64,000 nucleotides of DNA from an uncultured Clostridia bacterium (GCA_934154515.1 CAKPGD010000001.1:6449-70448); one strand, 5' to 3'. Positions 18,580 to 28,591 are shown, counted from the first letter of the stretch. Notes: generated by a model not told the origin, from the sequence alone. Translations and numbers: made by a program.

Positions 18580-20385
18580 TTATTGTGGTAATACTATATT
18601 AAATGTTGTACCAACTCCTACTTTAGATTTAAAGTTTATGTCTCCATTGAAGTGTCCTTTTATTGTTGAGTATGACATAAATAATCCTAGTCCTGTTCCA
18701 TTATGTCCTTTTGTTGTAATCATTTCATTAAACAATTTTTTCTGTATTTCTTCTGGTATTCCACTTCCGTGGTCTATTACAGATATTATTATATTATTTT
18801 TTTCTTTATCTATAACTAAATCTATAACTTGGTCTGGTTTTCCGCCATATGATTGTATTGCATTTGATATTAAGTTATTAACTACTTGTACTAAACTGTT
18901 GATGTTTCCTATTATTTTAGTATGATCTTCTACTTTTTTAACTACATTTAATTTTATAAATGCATTTTTTAATTCATGTTTCATTAATATATTAACTCTA
19001 TTTAGTAGCTCTTCTACTTCAAATATCATTGTAGCATCTTCTGTCATATTAACTGCTTGACCTTTTACAGCAGTTATGATGTCTGACATATATGAATCAT
19101 ATGAGTTTACTTTATTTACCCATTCTAGCATATCTTTTGCTATTGCTTGGTGGTCTTCTTTTGTAACATCTGGGTCATTTATAGATTTTTGATATTCTGT
19201 TATTAAATCTGTAAGTCCTTCCATTGCACCAGAAATTGACATTATTGGTGTTTTTAAGTTGTGTGCTATTCCACCTATCATTTGTCCTAATGAAGCAAGT
19301 CTCTCACGTTCCATTAATATGTCTTGATTTTGTTTTAAAACCTCCATGTCAAGTATATGTTGTGTTGTATCTTTAAATAGTATTAGCGTTCCTACATATT
19401 TTCTTTCTTTATAAATTCCTGTTATTTCTATATTGAAATATTTATTTTGTTTCTTTAATATAGCTTCTGCTATATGTAGTTTTTCGTCATGTTTTATTGT
19501 TTTAAAATATTCTCCTAGCTTTTTCTTTTTTACTGTAATGCTTTTGGAAATTTCTATTTCTTCAAATTGTTTTCCTATTAATTTCTTTCTATCTATTTTA
19601 AATATTTTTTCAAATGTTTTATTACAGTTTGTTATAATTTCATCTTTGCTTAATACAACATATGCATCTGAAATCTGGTCAACTATTGTTTTTAATGCTA
19701 TTGGAGCAACGTCTAAGAAATCATATCTAAATATTGCAATAGCAAAACATAAGAATGTTGTCATGAATGAGATTGGTGTTATATATATGTTCATATCAAA
19801 TACTGTCATTCCTAATATATTTACTATTAGCGGTACTAATGCACCTATTGCCATTAGTATAAATTGTTTAGAAACTCCTTTTGAATCCTTCATAGAATTT
19901 TTTAATAGAATTATAATATCTATTATGAATAATCCATATGTATATACAGAATGGACATAGAAATATGGTCCAAATACTGTAGTTTCAGGATTTACAGAAT
20001 ATACTTTATAAAACAAATTGTGAAATTTATTTGTCCATAATACCAGCATTGTTGTTACTGGTATTATAAACAATAATAATTGGCTTTTCTTGTATTTCTT
20101 GTCTTCTGATAAGTTATACGCTATGAAGAATAATATTACTGGCATAAATACAACAAATATGTATATAAAGTATTCTGGGTATATAGGGCTAATTGTTGGC
20201 ACATAATTTATGATTAAAATTTGAGCTATTAGACCTACACACCAAAACATCATAGAATACAACAAATAGTTAAATGTTGTTTTTAATTTTGAGTTCGTTG
20301 TCTTTTTCTTATTTATGTAAAAAATTGTTATAGCCTCTATTATGATTGTTATTAGCAATCCAATAAAGAATTCAAAGTATTTCAT
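18580..20385 (-). CDS. Sensor histidine kinase with N-terminal 7TM domain and PAS domain
   Basis: The 601-aa protein has seven membrane helices in about residues 1-220 (HisKA_7TM type), a PAS domain (about 225-345, beginning VDQISDAYVVLSKDEII), a dimerisation/phospho-acceptor helix with IAHNLKTP (His375), and a C-terminal ATPase domain with the N box NNLISNAIQS, DHGSGIP, and GTGLGL. The residue after the phospho-His is Asn instead of the usual Glu or Asp, which may change catalysis. The gene follows the NRPS by 22 bp with a GGAGG ribosome binding site and is followed by the HD-GYP regulator, so the three are probably cotranscribed. The 7TM domain could sense a small hydrophobic ligand; the NRPS product is a candidate by position only. 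Confidence 0.93.
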   Translation of the reverse strand: MKYFEFFIGLLITIIIEAITIFYINKKKTTNSKLKTTFNYLLYSMMFWCVGLIAQILIINYVPTISPIYPEYFIYIFVVFMPVILFFIAYNLSEDKKYKKSQLLLFIIPVTTMLVLWTNKFHNLFYKVYSVNPETTVFGPYFYVHSVYTYGLFIIDIIILLKNSMKDSKGVSKQFILMAIGALVPLIVNILGMTVFDMNIYITPISFMTTFLCFAIAIFRYDFLDVAPIALKTIVDQISDAYVVLSKDEIITNCNKTFEKIFKIDRKKLIGKQFEEIEISKSITVKKKKLGEYFKTIKHDEKLHIAEAILKKQNKYFNIEITGIYKERKYVGTLILFKDTTQHILDMEVLKQNQDILMERERLASLGQMIGGIAHNLKTPIMSISGAMEGLTDLITEYQKSINDPDVTKEDHQAIAKDMLEWVNKVNSYDSYMSDIITAVKGQAVNMTEDATMIFEVEELLNRVNILMKHELKNAFIKLNVVKKVEDHTKIIGNINSLVQVVNNLISNAIQSYGGKPDQVIDLVIDKEKNNIIISVIDHGSGIPEEIQKKLFNEMITTKGHNGTGLGLFMSYSTIKGHFNGDINFKSKVGVGTTFNIVLPQ

Positions 20386-20407
20386 TTTATCCTCCTAGTT
20401 TCTTAAT

Positions 20408-23400
20408 TTATAAATTTTCTAGTACTTTTCTTATGTATTCTATATCAATTTCTGGCCAGTCAAATCCAGCTTCTTTAAAAAATTTAAGTGTATTTTTATT
20501 TGAAATTACTAAATTTGTTTTATATACGAAGTTATCATCTTTGTCTAAGTCATTTACCAATACATTTACATTATTAGTTCTTGACTCGTCATATAGCCAT
20601 TTTTTTAGTTTCTTTTTAAATACATAATCTTCTACTATTTTTATGTCTATTTTTAATTGTTTTAATATTTCATATAATTCTTTTATATAAATGTGTTTTG
20701 AATTATATAAGTGCATTATTGATATTGGGAAATTATAGTATTCCATACATACTATAATAGCTTCTGCTATTTTATCAACTGGACTAAATTCTGCGTAATT
20801 TTCCATTATTGATTTTGGAATCATTCCTAATGCTAAAAATGCTTTTAATCTATTTAAAAATGCATTATCTTCACTATTTTCTTGGAATTTACCATCTGAA
20901 TATCTATTAGTTATATTTCCTATTCTTAGTATTATTCCTTTTAGTCTTTTACTTGCTAATTCTTCTAAAATTAATTTTTCTGCTTCAAATTTACTTCTAA
21001 CATATACGTTTTCTAGTGTTTGATTTACAAATAGTTTATCTTCTCCATATTCAATTACTTCGTCTGGTCTGAAGCTATTTGCTAATCCTACCATTGTATT
21101 TCCAGATACACTTACTGTTGAAGTTTGTATGAATTCTTTATTGAATTTTTCACAAAATTCTATAATGTTTTTTACACCTGTTACATTTATTTTTTCGAAT
21201 ACATTGTAATCTCCATAGTGTTTTACTAATGCAGCACAGTTTATAACTTGTTCTACATTTTCTCCTAATTGATTATATTGCTCTTCTGAAAGTCCATAAT
21301 TTTTGTAAGTAATATCTCCGTCTATTACAAATATTCTTGTTCCTAATAAATTACTTAAATCACTTCCAAAGTAATATTTGAATTTATTTCTTAATTTGTT
21401 TTCTGGTGATGTACTTGGGTCTTTTCTAATTAAACAATATATTTTTATAGAATCTATTTTTAATAATTCTGCTAATACATGAATTCCTAAGAATCCTGTT
21501 GCACCTACTAAAAGCACATTTTGTATTTTTCTTGGTCTTACTCTTATTTTATTTTCTTCTGCATTTTTCTTTATAAAGTTATTTATTTTTTCAAAGTCTT
21601 TTTCTGTATATTGTGGGTATAAAGCTTCTTCTTTGTTTTCTTCTAAGAATTTTGCTAATTCTCTAATTGTGTTATTCTTAAATATGTCTCCATAGTTAAT
21701 GTTATACCCTATCTTCATAATTTCTAGTTGTAGTTTTAATGCGCATAAAGAGTCTCCGCCTATATCAAAGAAATTATCATCTATACTTATTTTTTCTAGC
21801 GAAAGGATTTCTTCCCATATTTTTACTAATTTTCTCTCTAATTCTGTTTCTGGTGCAATTATTTCTTTTTCCTTTATTATTGGTAAAGGTAGTTCTTTTC
21901 TATCTATTTTTCCGTTTGGTGTATATTTAAAGTCTTCTAATTGTACTAGGTATGATGGAACCATATAATTTGGTAAACTCATAGATAGTCTATTTTTTAA
22001 ATTAGATATAGATACTCTACCTGTTGCTACAAAATATCCACATAAGATATCTCTTCCATTTACATTTTTTACAGCTACTACACTTGATGAAACTCCTTTA
22101 TATGCACATATAGCATTTTCTATTTCTCCAAGTTCGATTCTTAGTCCTCTTATTTTTACTTGGAAATCGTTTCTTCCTAAACAGTCTATTTCTCCATTTG
22201 GAAGTACTTTTACTAAGTCTCCTGAATTATATATTCTGGAATTATTATATTCTATATATCTTTCTGATGTAAGTTCTGGTTTGTTTATATATCCTATTGA
22301 AACTCCGTCTCCTCCTATGAATAATGTTCCTATTACACCTTGTGGAACTTGATTCATATCATTATCTAATACATATATTTCTGTATTTGCTATCGGTGTT
22401 CCTATTGTTATTTTTTTATTTAATGAAGTTATTTCTTTTAATGTTGAGCCAACTGTTGTTTCTGTTGGTCCATACATATTAAATACTTGTGCATCTGTTA
22501 TATTTCTAATCTTTTTGAATAAGTCAAGTGTAAATGGTTCTCCTGCAAGTGATATTATTTTCATTTTTTGGATATATTCTATTGCTGTGTTTTCTGACAT
22601 TAGTAGCTTAAATTTTGAAGGTGTTGTTTGTATTACTTCAACATTATTTTTTAAGCATAATTCATTTAAAAGTATTGGGTTGTTTTGCTCTTCATTATTT
22701 GCTAAAACAACTTTCATTCCTGTACATAATGGTAATAAGCTTTCTAATACAAATATATCAAAACACATTGTGGTGATATTTACTATTGTTTTATCTTTTA
22801 GTGGCATTCTATCACACATTCCATAAATGAAGTTTACTACGCTTGATTGTTTTAATATAACTCCTTTTGGTCTTCCTGTTGAGCCTGATGTATATATCAT
22901 ATATGAAACATCTGAAGATTTTGTATCTGTATCAAATGGTTTATATTCATCATAAGAATTTTCATCATCTACACATAAAGAGTCTACTTCTATTCTATCT
23001 TCGTAATTTTTTTCTGTAAGAACTAGTCCTACTTCACTATCTTCTAGAATATATTTTACTCTATCAACAGGGTATTTTGGATCGATTGGTAAATATCCTG
23101 CCCCCGCTTTTAAAATTGCAAACATAGAAACTATAAGTTCTGCTCTTCTGTCCATCATAATTCCTATTACTTTATATTTCTTTTTAGAAATATTATTTTT
23201 ATATGCTGGCATATTTATAATATGGTTTGCTAGTTTATTTACTTTTGTTTCTAATTCTTTATAAGTATATTTCTCGTCTCCAAATACAAGTGCTATTTTG
23301 TCTGGTGTTTCTAATACTTGTTTTTCAAATAAATCTATTATTCTAAGTTCTTTTGAATATTCCAAAGTTGGATACATTTTTGGAATTTCTGTAAGTATTT

Positions 23401-26400
23401 TTATCTTAGAAATTTGTGTTTCTGGTTCTTCTATAATACTGTTTACTATATTTTTGTAGCAGTCTAAGAATGTGCTCATAAAGTTTTTACCAAATAATTT
23501 TGTACAGTATTCTAGTCTTATATTATATGATTCTTGTGTTGGTGTTATTTCAAGTGATATGTCAAACTTAGATGTTTTGTTTTCTGGTATAACATATGTA
23601 CTGCTTAACCCGTTTAGGTCTAATTTTGGTAGTCCTTCACTCTCATATATAAACATCGTATCAAATACAGGATTTCTACTATTATCTCTTGCTATATTTA
23701 AGTTTTTAACTAGTTCATCAAATGGATATGTTTGATGTTCAAATGCATTCATACAATTATTTTTTACTTGATTTAGAAAGTCTATTGCCGTGCTTGAAGA
23801 TTGTATATTTTGTTTTAGTGCGATTGTATTAACAAACATTCCAACTATATCTGAAAGTTCTGCATTGTTTCTTCCTACTGTTGGTGTTCCTACTACTATT
23901 TCATTTTGCATTGTGTATTTATAAAGAAGAATATAATAGCTTGAAAGTAAGAACATATATGGTGTAATTCCTTTACTTTTACAGAATTCATTTATTTTAT
24001 CTACATTTTCTAGTTTTTCAAATATGCTTTCTCCTTCTTCTGATTTTATACTAGCTCTTTCAAATTCAGTTGGCATATTTAATAAAGGCACTCCATTTTC
24101 AAAAGTAGATAACCAATATTCTTTATCTTTTTCTTCTATTTTTTCTGATATTGCATAATCTATATAATCAATTTTATTTTCTTTTAGTTCTTTTTCGTTA
24201 TATAAGTCACACAATTCTTTTGCAAATATTCCTATTGATGTTCCATCACAGATTATATGATGCATATCCATTTGTAATAATGCTTTTCCGTCAAACTTAT
24301 CTAACTCAATATGCATTAAAGGTGCTTTTCCTAAGTCAAATGGTTTTACAAAGTCTTCATTTTTGCTGTTTGATACCTTTAATTTAAAGTCTATTTTTTC
24401 TACCACTTTTTGAACAACATCTGTATCTTTTAACTCAAAATATGTTCTAAAAGCTTCATGTCTGTTTATTATTGTTCCTATTGCATTTTCTAATTTTTTT
24501 ACATCTGGTACTTTGTCGAAAAGTATTCCAAATGGTGTATTATATGCTAATGACTCTTCTTGCATACTTGCAGTATAGTATATTCTTCTTTGTGCTGAAG
24601 ATACTGGATAATATTCTGCTTTTTCATGTTTTTTTATTTTTTCTGTTTTCTCTTCTGTTACTTCTTTTGTATCAATAAATTCTGACAATTCCTTAATTGT
24701 TGGATATTCGAAAATGTCTTTTACTTCTATTTTTACTTTTAAATCATTATATATTTCTGAAACTAACATTATAGAGCATAGTGAGTCTCCACCTAAATCG
24801 AAGAAATTTGCTAATGTACTTATTTTGTTTAGTTTTAAAACTTTTTTCCAGATTTTTTCTACTTTTTTCTCTGTGTCTGTTTCGCTTTTTATAAATTCTT
24901 TATCTTCTACTATTATTTCTGGCAAATTTTTGCTATCTACCTTTCCATTTGCAGTTATAGGTAGGTGGTCCATAAATACTATGTGAGATGGTACCATATA
25001 GTTTGGTAATTCTTTTGCAAGTGCTTTTTTTAATGTTTTTTCTGTTAATTCACTGTCTGTTGTCTCTATGTATGCACATATACTGTCTATATCATTTACT
25101 TTTTTTATTACTGTTATGGCATTTTTTATATCTTCTAATTTTATTATTTTTTCTGTTATTTCGTCTAATTCAATTCTTAGTCCATGTAATTTTATTTGAT
25201 TATCTTTTCTTCCATAATAAACTAGTTCTCCGTTTTTATTTAGCTTTGCGATGTCTCCTGTTCTATATACCCCATTAAATCTTTGTTTATTTACATATCC
25301 TAAACCTACTCCATCTCCTGTTATTACAAGTTCCCCTGGTATATCTATTGGTAGTATATTTTCATCTTTGTTCATTATATACATTTTTACATTTAAGTAT
25401 GGAGTTCCTATTGTTATATCATTTTCATCTATAACGTGTTTATTTGAAGCACATGCACATGTCTCTGAAGGTCCATAGCCATTATGTATTTCTGCATTTG
25501 TTGCTTTTCTTAATTCTTTATATAGACTTGGCTTAAATACTTCTCCACCTAATTGAATTACTTTTACATCTCTTAAACATTCATTTTCATTTAATAATAA
25601 TGATATTTTTGATGGTGTAGATACTATGAAATCTATATTATTTTCTATTATTAATTTACTTGTAAATGCTGGTATTTTTTGTTCATCTTCATCTGCAAGT
25701 ATTACTGTTTTTCCTGATAATATTGAAAGAAAATTTTCAACTACAAACATATCAAATGAAACAGTACTTGTACTTAAATAGTTCTCACAAATATTAGTAT
25801 GTAATATTTTTTTGAAGCTGTTTACTAAATTTATAACACTTAGTCTTCTTAATTCAACACCTTTTGGCATACCTGTTGAACCAGAAGTATATAATACACA
25901 AAATCTATCTTCATTTGAGCTTTTTACTTTTGGTTGTTTATTACTATAATTTTCTAAGTTTGTTATATCAACTGTTTCGTAATTCATATATAAGTTTGTA
26001 ATTACTATTGGACATTTTGCATTTGTTAACATATAGTTTACTCTATCTTCTGGAAGATTTGGGTCTATTAGCATATATGCTGCTCCCGTTTTTAATACTC
26101 CCCACATTGCTATATGTAAATCTAATGACCTATTTAGCATTATTCCTACTACATCATCTTTTTTTATTTGTTTGCTTAATAATATATTAGCAACTTGATT
26201 TGATTTTTCATCTAACTCGCCATATGTTAATGTTTTATCTTTAAATTTTGCACATATTTTATTTTTATTTTTTCTTACTTGTTTTTCAAAAACTTCTACT
26301 ATTGTTTGTTTTTTATTATATTTATATTCTGTTGCATTAAATTTATTTATTATAGATTTTTCTTCTTTTGTTATAACTTCTATATTTTTTATTACTGGAT

Positions 26401-27667
26401 TTTTTAAAACACTTTTTGCCATATTTATTATTCTTTTGTGTAAGTTTTCTATATCTTCTTTTGTAAATTTGCTTGTTTGATAATTATAAAATATATTCAC
26501 TTTTCCTGTGTTGTCCATATCGTAAAAATGTACTTCAACAGGATTTGCAACATTAGAGTTTGGTACCCAGCCTGATTCATAATCTATATCACTTGTTTTT
26601 TTGTTATCTCTTGCATTTTGGTAAGATAATACAAAATCATATAAATTTTCAGACATATCAAATTTTTCTTTAATGTCTTTTAATAGTTCTAAATATGGAT
26701 ATTTTTGATGCCTATATATTGCTGTTTGATTTAATTCTACTTGTTTTAAAAATTTTGAAAATTCTAAATTAGAATTTATATCCATTTTAAAAGGTACATT
26801 GCTTACAAACATTCCTATTATTTGTTTTTCATTAAAATTTCTTCTGTTAAGTACTGGAGTTCCTATTATCGCTGATTTTGTATCATTTATTTTTGCAAGA
26901 TAAATTAGGTATATCGCCATAAAAAATGTATATACTGAGCAATTATTTTCTTTACTAAAGCTAGCAATTTTTTCATATAAATTTTTATCTATTTCAAAAG
27001 ACTCTCTGCTTCCTTCGCAACTATTTATATCTTTTCCACTTGCTTTTTTATCTTTATAGATATGTGTAATTACTGGTTCCTTTTCGAAAACTTCATTCCA
27101 AAAAGTTCTATCATTTTTAATTTTTGTACTTTGCATATATTTTTGAGAATCTATTATATATTGTTCATATTTTGTATAATCTTCGAAGGCATAATTACTT
27201 TTTACTAGCATAGAATATATTTCCATTAGTCTAGAAACAAGTAATCCCATTGACCAAGCATCACAAATTAAATGGTGAAATACTCCAATTATTCCACCCG
27301 TTCCATTTGGATACTTAAAAAGTGTAAATTTGAATAAATTTGAATTAATCATTTTAAAAGGCGCTTTTAACAAGCGAGAGCACAATTTATTTGTTTCTTC
27401 TATATTTTTTGTTTCAATTATTTCTGTTTTAAATTTTTTATATGTTGACACGTGCTGTACTGCTTCATCATCTTTTATTTCAAATTGGAATCTCATACTA
27501 TCTGTATGTTCTACAAATATGTTTGCTGTCTTTTCTAGTAGCTCAAAGTCTACTTTTTCTTTTATGTATATATAACCACATATATTGTTAACACTCGTAT
27601 TTGAATAAAACATTTCTGTGTTCCATATGTTTTTTTGTTGATTTGTTAAGTTTAAGGTATTTTCCAT
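20408..27667 (-). CDS. Two-module nonribosomal peptide synthetase, C-A-T-C-A-T-reductase
   Basis: The 2419-aa enzyme has these domains: condensation 1 (His131 begins HHLICDAWS, with Ala where most have Gly), adenylation 1 (YTSGSTG from Tyr593, NGYGPSET, YRTGD, NGKVDSKNLP), carrier 1 (LGGDSL, Ser962), condensation 2 (HHIICDG from His1136), adenylation 2 (YTSGSTG from Tyr1592, YGPTETT, NGKIDRKELP), carrier 2 (IGGDSL, Ser1973) and a terminal thioester reductase (GATGFLG from Gly2055, YVRSK with Tyr2222 and Lys2226). A leading condensation domain suggests N-acylation of the first residue. The reductase implies release as an aldehyde using NAD(P)H. Known gut-Clostridia enzymes of this layout make dipeptide aldehydes and pyrazinones. 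Start chosen by AAAGGATG upstream. Confidence 0.95.
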   Translation of the reverse strand: MENTLNLTNQQKNIWNTEMFYSNTSVNNICGYIYIKEKVDFELLEKTANIFVEHTDSMRFQFEIKDDEAVQHVSTYKKFKTEIIETKNIEETNKLCSRLLKAPFKMINSNLFKFTLFKYPNGTGGIIGVFHHLICDAWSMGLLVSRLMEIYSMLVKSNYAFEDYTKYEQYIIDSQKYMQSTKIKNDRTFWNEVFEKEPVITHIYKDKKASGKDINSCEGSRESFEIDKNLYEKIASFSKENNCSVYTFFMAIYLIYLAKINDTKSAIIGTPVLNRRNFNEKQIIGMFVSNVPFKMDINSNLEFSKFLKQVELNQTAIYRHQKYPYLELLKDIKEKFDMSENLYDFVLSYQNARDNKKTSDIDYESGWVPNSNVANPVEVHFYDMDNTGKVNIFYNYQTSKFTKEDIENLHKRIINMAKSVLKNPVIKNIEVITKEEKSIINKFNATEYKYNKKQTIVEVFEKQVRKNKNKICAKFKDKTLTYGELDEKSNQVANILLSKQIKKDDVVGIMLNRSLDLHIAMWGVLKTGAAYMLIDPNLPEDRVNYMLTNAKCPIVITNLYMNYETVDITNLENYSNKQPKVKSSNEDRFCVLYTSGSTGMPKGVELRRLSVINLVNSFKKILHTNICENYLSTSTVSFDMFVVENFLSILSGKTVILADEDEQKIPAFTSKLIIENNIDFIVSTPSKISLLLNENECLRDVKVIQLGGEVFKPSLYKELRKATNAEIHNGYGPSETCACASNKHVIDENDITIGTPYLNVKMYIMNKDENILPIDIPGELVITGDGVGLGYVNKQRFNGVYRTGDIAKLNKNGELVYYGRKDNQIKLHGLRIELDEITEKIIKLEDIKNAITVIKKVNDIDSICAYIETTDSELTEKTLKKALAKELPNYMVPSHIVFMDHLPITANGKVDSKNLPEIIVEDKEFIKSETDTEKKVEKIWKKVLKLNKISTLANFFDLGGDSLCSIMLVSEIYNDLKVKIEVKDIFEYPTIKELSEFIDTKEVTEEKTEKIKKHEKAEYYPVSSAQRRIYYTASMQEESLAYNTPFGILFDKVPDVKKLENAIGTIINRHEAFRTYFELKDTDVVQKVVEKIDFKLKVSNSKNEDFVKPFDLGKAPLMHIELDKFDGKALLQMDMHHIICDGTSIGIFAKELCDLYNEKELKENKIDYIDYAISEKIEEKDKEYWLSTFENGVPLLNMPTEFERASIKSEEGESIFEKLENVDKINEFCKSKGITPYMFLLSSYYILLYKYTMQNEIVVGTPTVGRNNAELSDIVGMFVNTIALKQNIQSSSTAIDFLNQVKNNCMNAFEHQTYPFDELVKNLNIARDNSRNPVFDTMFIYESEGLPKLDLNGLSSTYVIPENKTSKFDISLEITPTQESYNIRLEYCTKLFGKNFMSTFLDCYKNIVNSIIEEPETQISKIKILTEIPKMYPTLEYSKELRIIDLFEKQVLETPDKIALVFGDEKYTYKELETKVNKLANHIINMPAYKNNISKKKYKVIGIMMDRRAELIVSMFAILKAGAGYLPIDPKYPVDRVKYILEDSEVGLVLTEKNYEDRIEVDSLCVDDENSYDEYKPFDTDTKSSDVSYMIYTSGSTGRPKGVILKQSSVVNFIYGMCDRMPLKDKTIVNITTMCFDIFVLESLLPLCTGMKVVLANNEEQNNPILLNELCLKNNVEVIQTTPSKFKLLMSENTAIEYIQKMKIISLAGEPFTLDLFKKIRNITDAQVFNMYGPTETTVGSTLKEITSLNKKITIGTPIANTEIYVLDNDMNQVPQGVIGTLFIGGDGVSIGYINKPELTSERYIEYNNSRIYNSGDLVKVLPNGEIDCLGRNDFQVKIRGLRIELGEIENAICAYKGVSSSVVAVKNVNGRDILCGYFVATGRVSISNLKNRLSMSLPNYMVPSYLVQLEDFKYTPNGKIDRKELPLPIIKEKEIIAPETELERKLVKIWEEILSLEKISIDDNFFDIGGDSLCALKLQLEIMKIGYNINYGDIFKNNTIRELAKFLEENKEEALYPQYTEKDFEKINNFIKKNAEENKIRVRPRKIQNVLLVGATGFLGIHVLAELLKIDSIKIYCLIRKDPSTSPENKLRNKFKYYFGSDLSNLLGTRIFVIDGDITYKNYGLSEEQYNQLGENVEQVINCAALVKHYGDYNVFEKINVTGVKNIIEFCEKFNKEFIQTSTVSVSGNTMVGLANSFRPDEVIEYGEDKLFVNQTLENVYVRSKFEAEKLILEELASKRLKGIILRIGNITNRYSDGKFQENSEDNAFLNRLKAFLALGMIPKSIMENYAEFSPVDKIAEAIIVCMEYYNFPISIMHLYNSKHIYIKELYEILKQLKIDIKIVEDYVFKKKLKKWLYDESRTNNVNVLVNDLDKDDNFVYKTNLVISNKNTLKFFKEAGFDWPEIDIEYIRKVLENL

Positions 27668-27695
27668 ATTATCCAACATCCTTTCATATACGGTT

Positions 27696-27724
27696 ATTAT
27701 ACAAAATTCTACAAATAAATGCAA
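27696..27724 (-). promoter_or_regulatory. Predicted promoter of the NRPS array
   Basis: The minus strand reads TTGCAT (27719-27724), a 17-bp spacer and TATAAT (27696-27701), about 28 bp before the NRPS start codon. No other good promoter was seen in the gaps before the kinase or regulator, so it may serve the whole array. Confidence 0.7.
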
Positions 27725-27821
27725 CATTTAAAGGAAAATATGTAAATTTATTTTTATACCTTTTTATCTACTTTTTTTATTTAATTTTTTACCTAAATTT
27801 TTATTCAATTTTACACTTTTT

Positions 27822-28536
27822 TTAATTATAAAAATATGAATTTATACCATTAAATATCCCCCATGCTAATTTATTTTGATAGTTGTCATCTAATAGCAGT
27901 TTTTCTTCTTCTTGATTTGAAAGAAAGCCACATTCTACTATAGAAATTGGTATTTCTACATGTTTTATTATATATACATTTTCTAGTTTCATTGCTACTC
28001 TTTTGTTTTCTTTTTGTATTGCACTATTTAAATTTTCTTGCAATTCTTTTGCAAGTTTTGTACTATTTTCGTCGCCTTGTTTATAAAAGCATTGCCATCC
28101 CCAATACTGTTCTTGTGGAATTTTATTTAAATGTATTGAAATAAATATATCTGCTGAGTATTCATTTCCTATTTTTACTCTATTATGTATGTCTGATAAC
28201 TTTTTTTGTTTTAATGTTTTACTGTCTAAATCGTATATTGCATTTTCATCTGAACGAGTTAATATTACTGTTGCTCCTGATTGTTCTAATAAATTTTGTA
28301 ATTTTAATGCTATTTTTAAATTAGTTTGTGCCTCTGTTGTTCCTGTACTACTTTGTGCACCGCTCATCTGGTATTCCATGTCCTGCATCTACTACTATTA
28401 CCTTGTTGGTTACTGGAGTAGCTACTGTTTCAACTGTATTTATTTTTTTATTATTTTGACCTATGCTTGCTACAAGTATTGCAACAAATACAAAACTTAA
28501 TAACATTATTATTCTCTTTTTTCTTATTATAAACAT
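27822..28536 (-). pseudogene. cwlD: CwlD-type N-acetylmuramoyl-L-alanine amidase, split by a one-base frameshift
   Basis: Two overlapping frames together make one amidase of about 235 aa, the size of CwlD, which trims peptides from muramic acid during spore cortex synthesis. The first (start 28536, stop 28348) has a membrane/signal helix and VIVVDAGHGIPD with the first zinc-binding His. The second (27822 to the junction) has TGTTEAQTN with the zinc-binding Glu, SIHLN with the second His, and VECGFLSN with the catalytic Glu. The switch is at about 28359-28368, where one extra base turns an expected PDxGA segment into PDERCTK and a stop. No slippery heptamer is visible. It may be a true mutation or a sequence error; all catalytic residues survive. 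Confidence 0.8.
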
Positions 28537-28537
28537 A

Positions 28538-28571
28538 ACAAACACCTCATTAATTTATATGAGATGTTTGT
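28538..28571 (-). promoter_or_regulatory. Hairpin covering the cwlD ribosome binding site
   Basis: Arms of 13 bases (28538-28550 and 28559-28571) pair fully on the minus-strand RNA, counting one G-U wobble that would be a mismatch on the plus strand. The right arm includes GAGGUG, the cwlD ribosome binding site. Read-through RNA from the GGDEF gene would therefore hide the cwlD start. A plus-strand T-run also follows the repeat. Confidence 0.6.
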
Positions 28572-28591
28572 GTTTTTTATTCTTATAATTT

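Noticed and set aside
28348..28390. Programmed frameshift in cwlD
   Set aside because: No slippery sequence or downstream stimulatory structure was seen; only a rare CGG codon follows. Mutation or sequence error is simpler.
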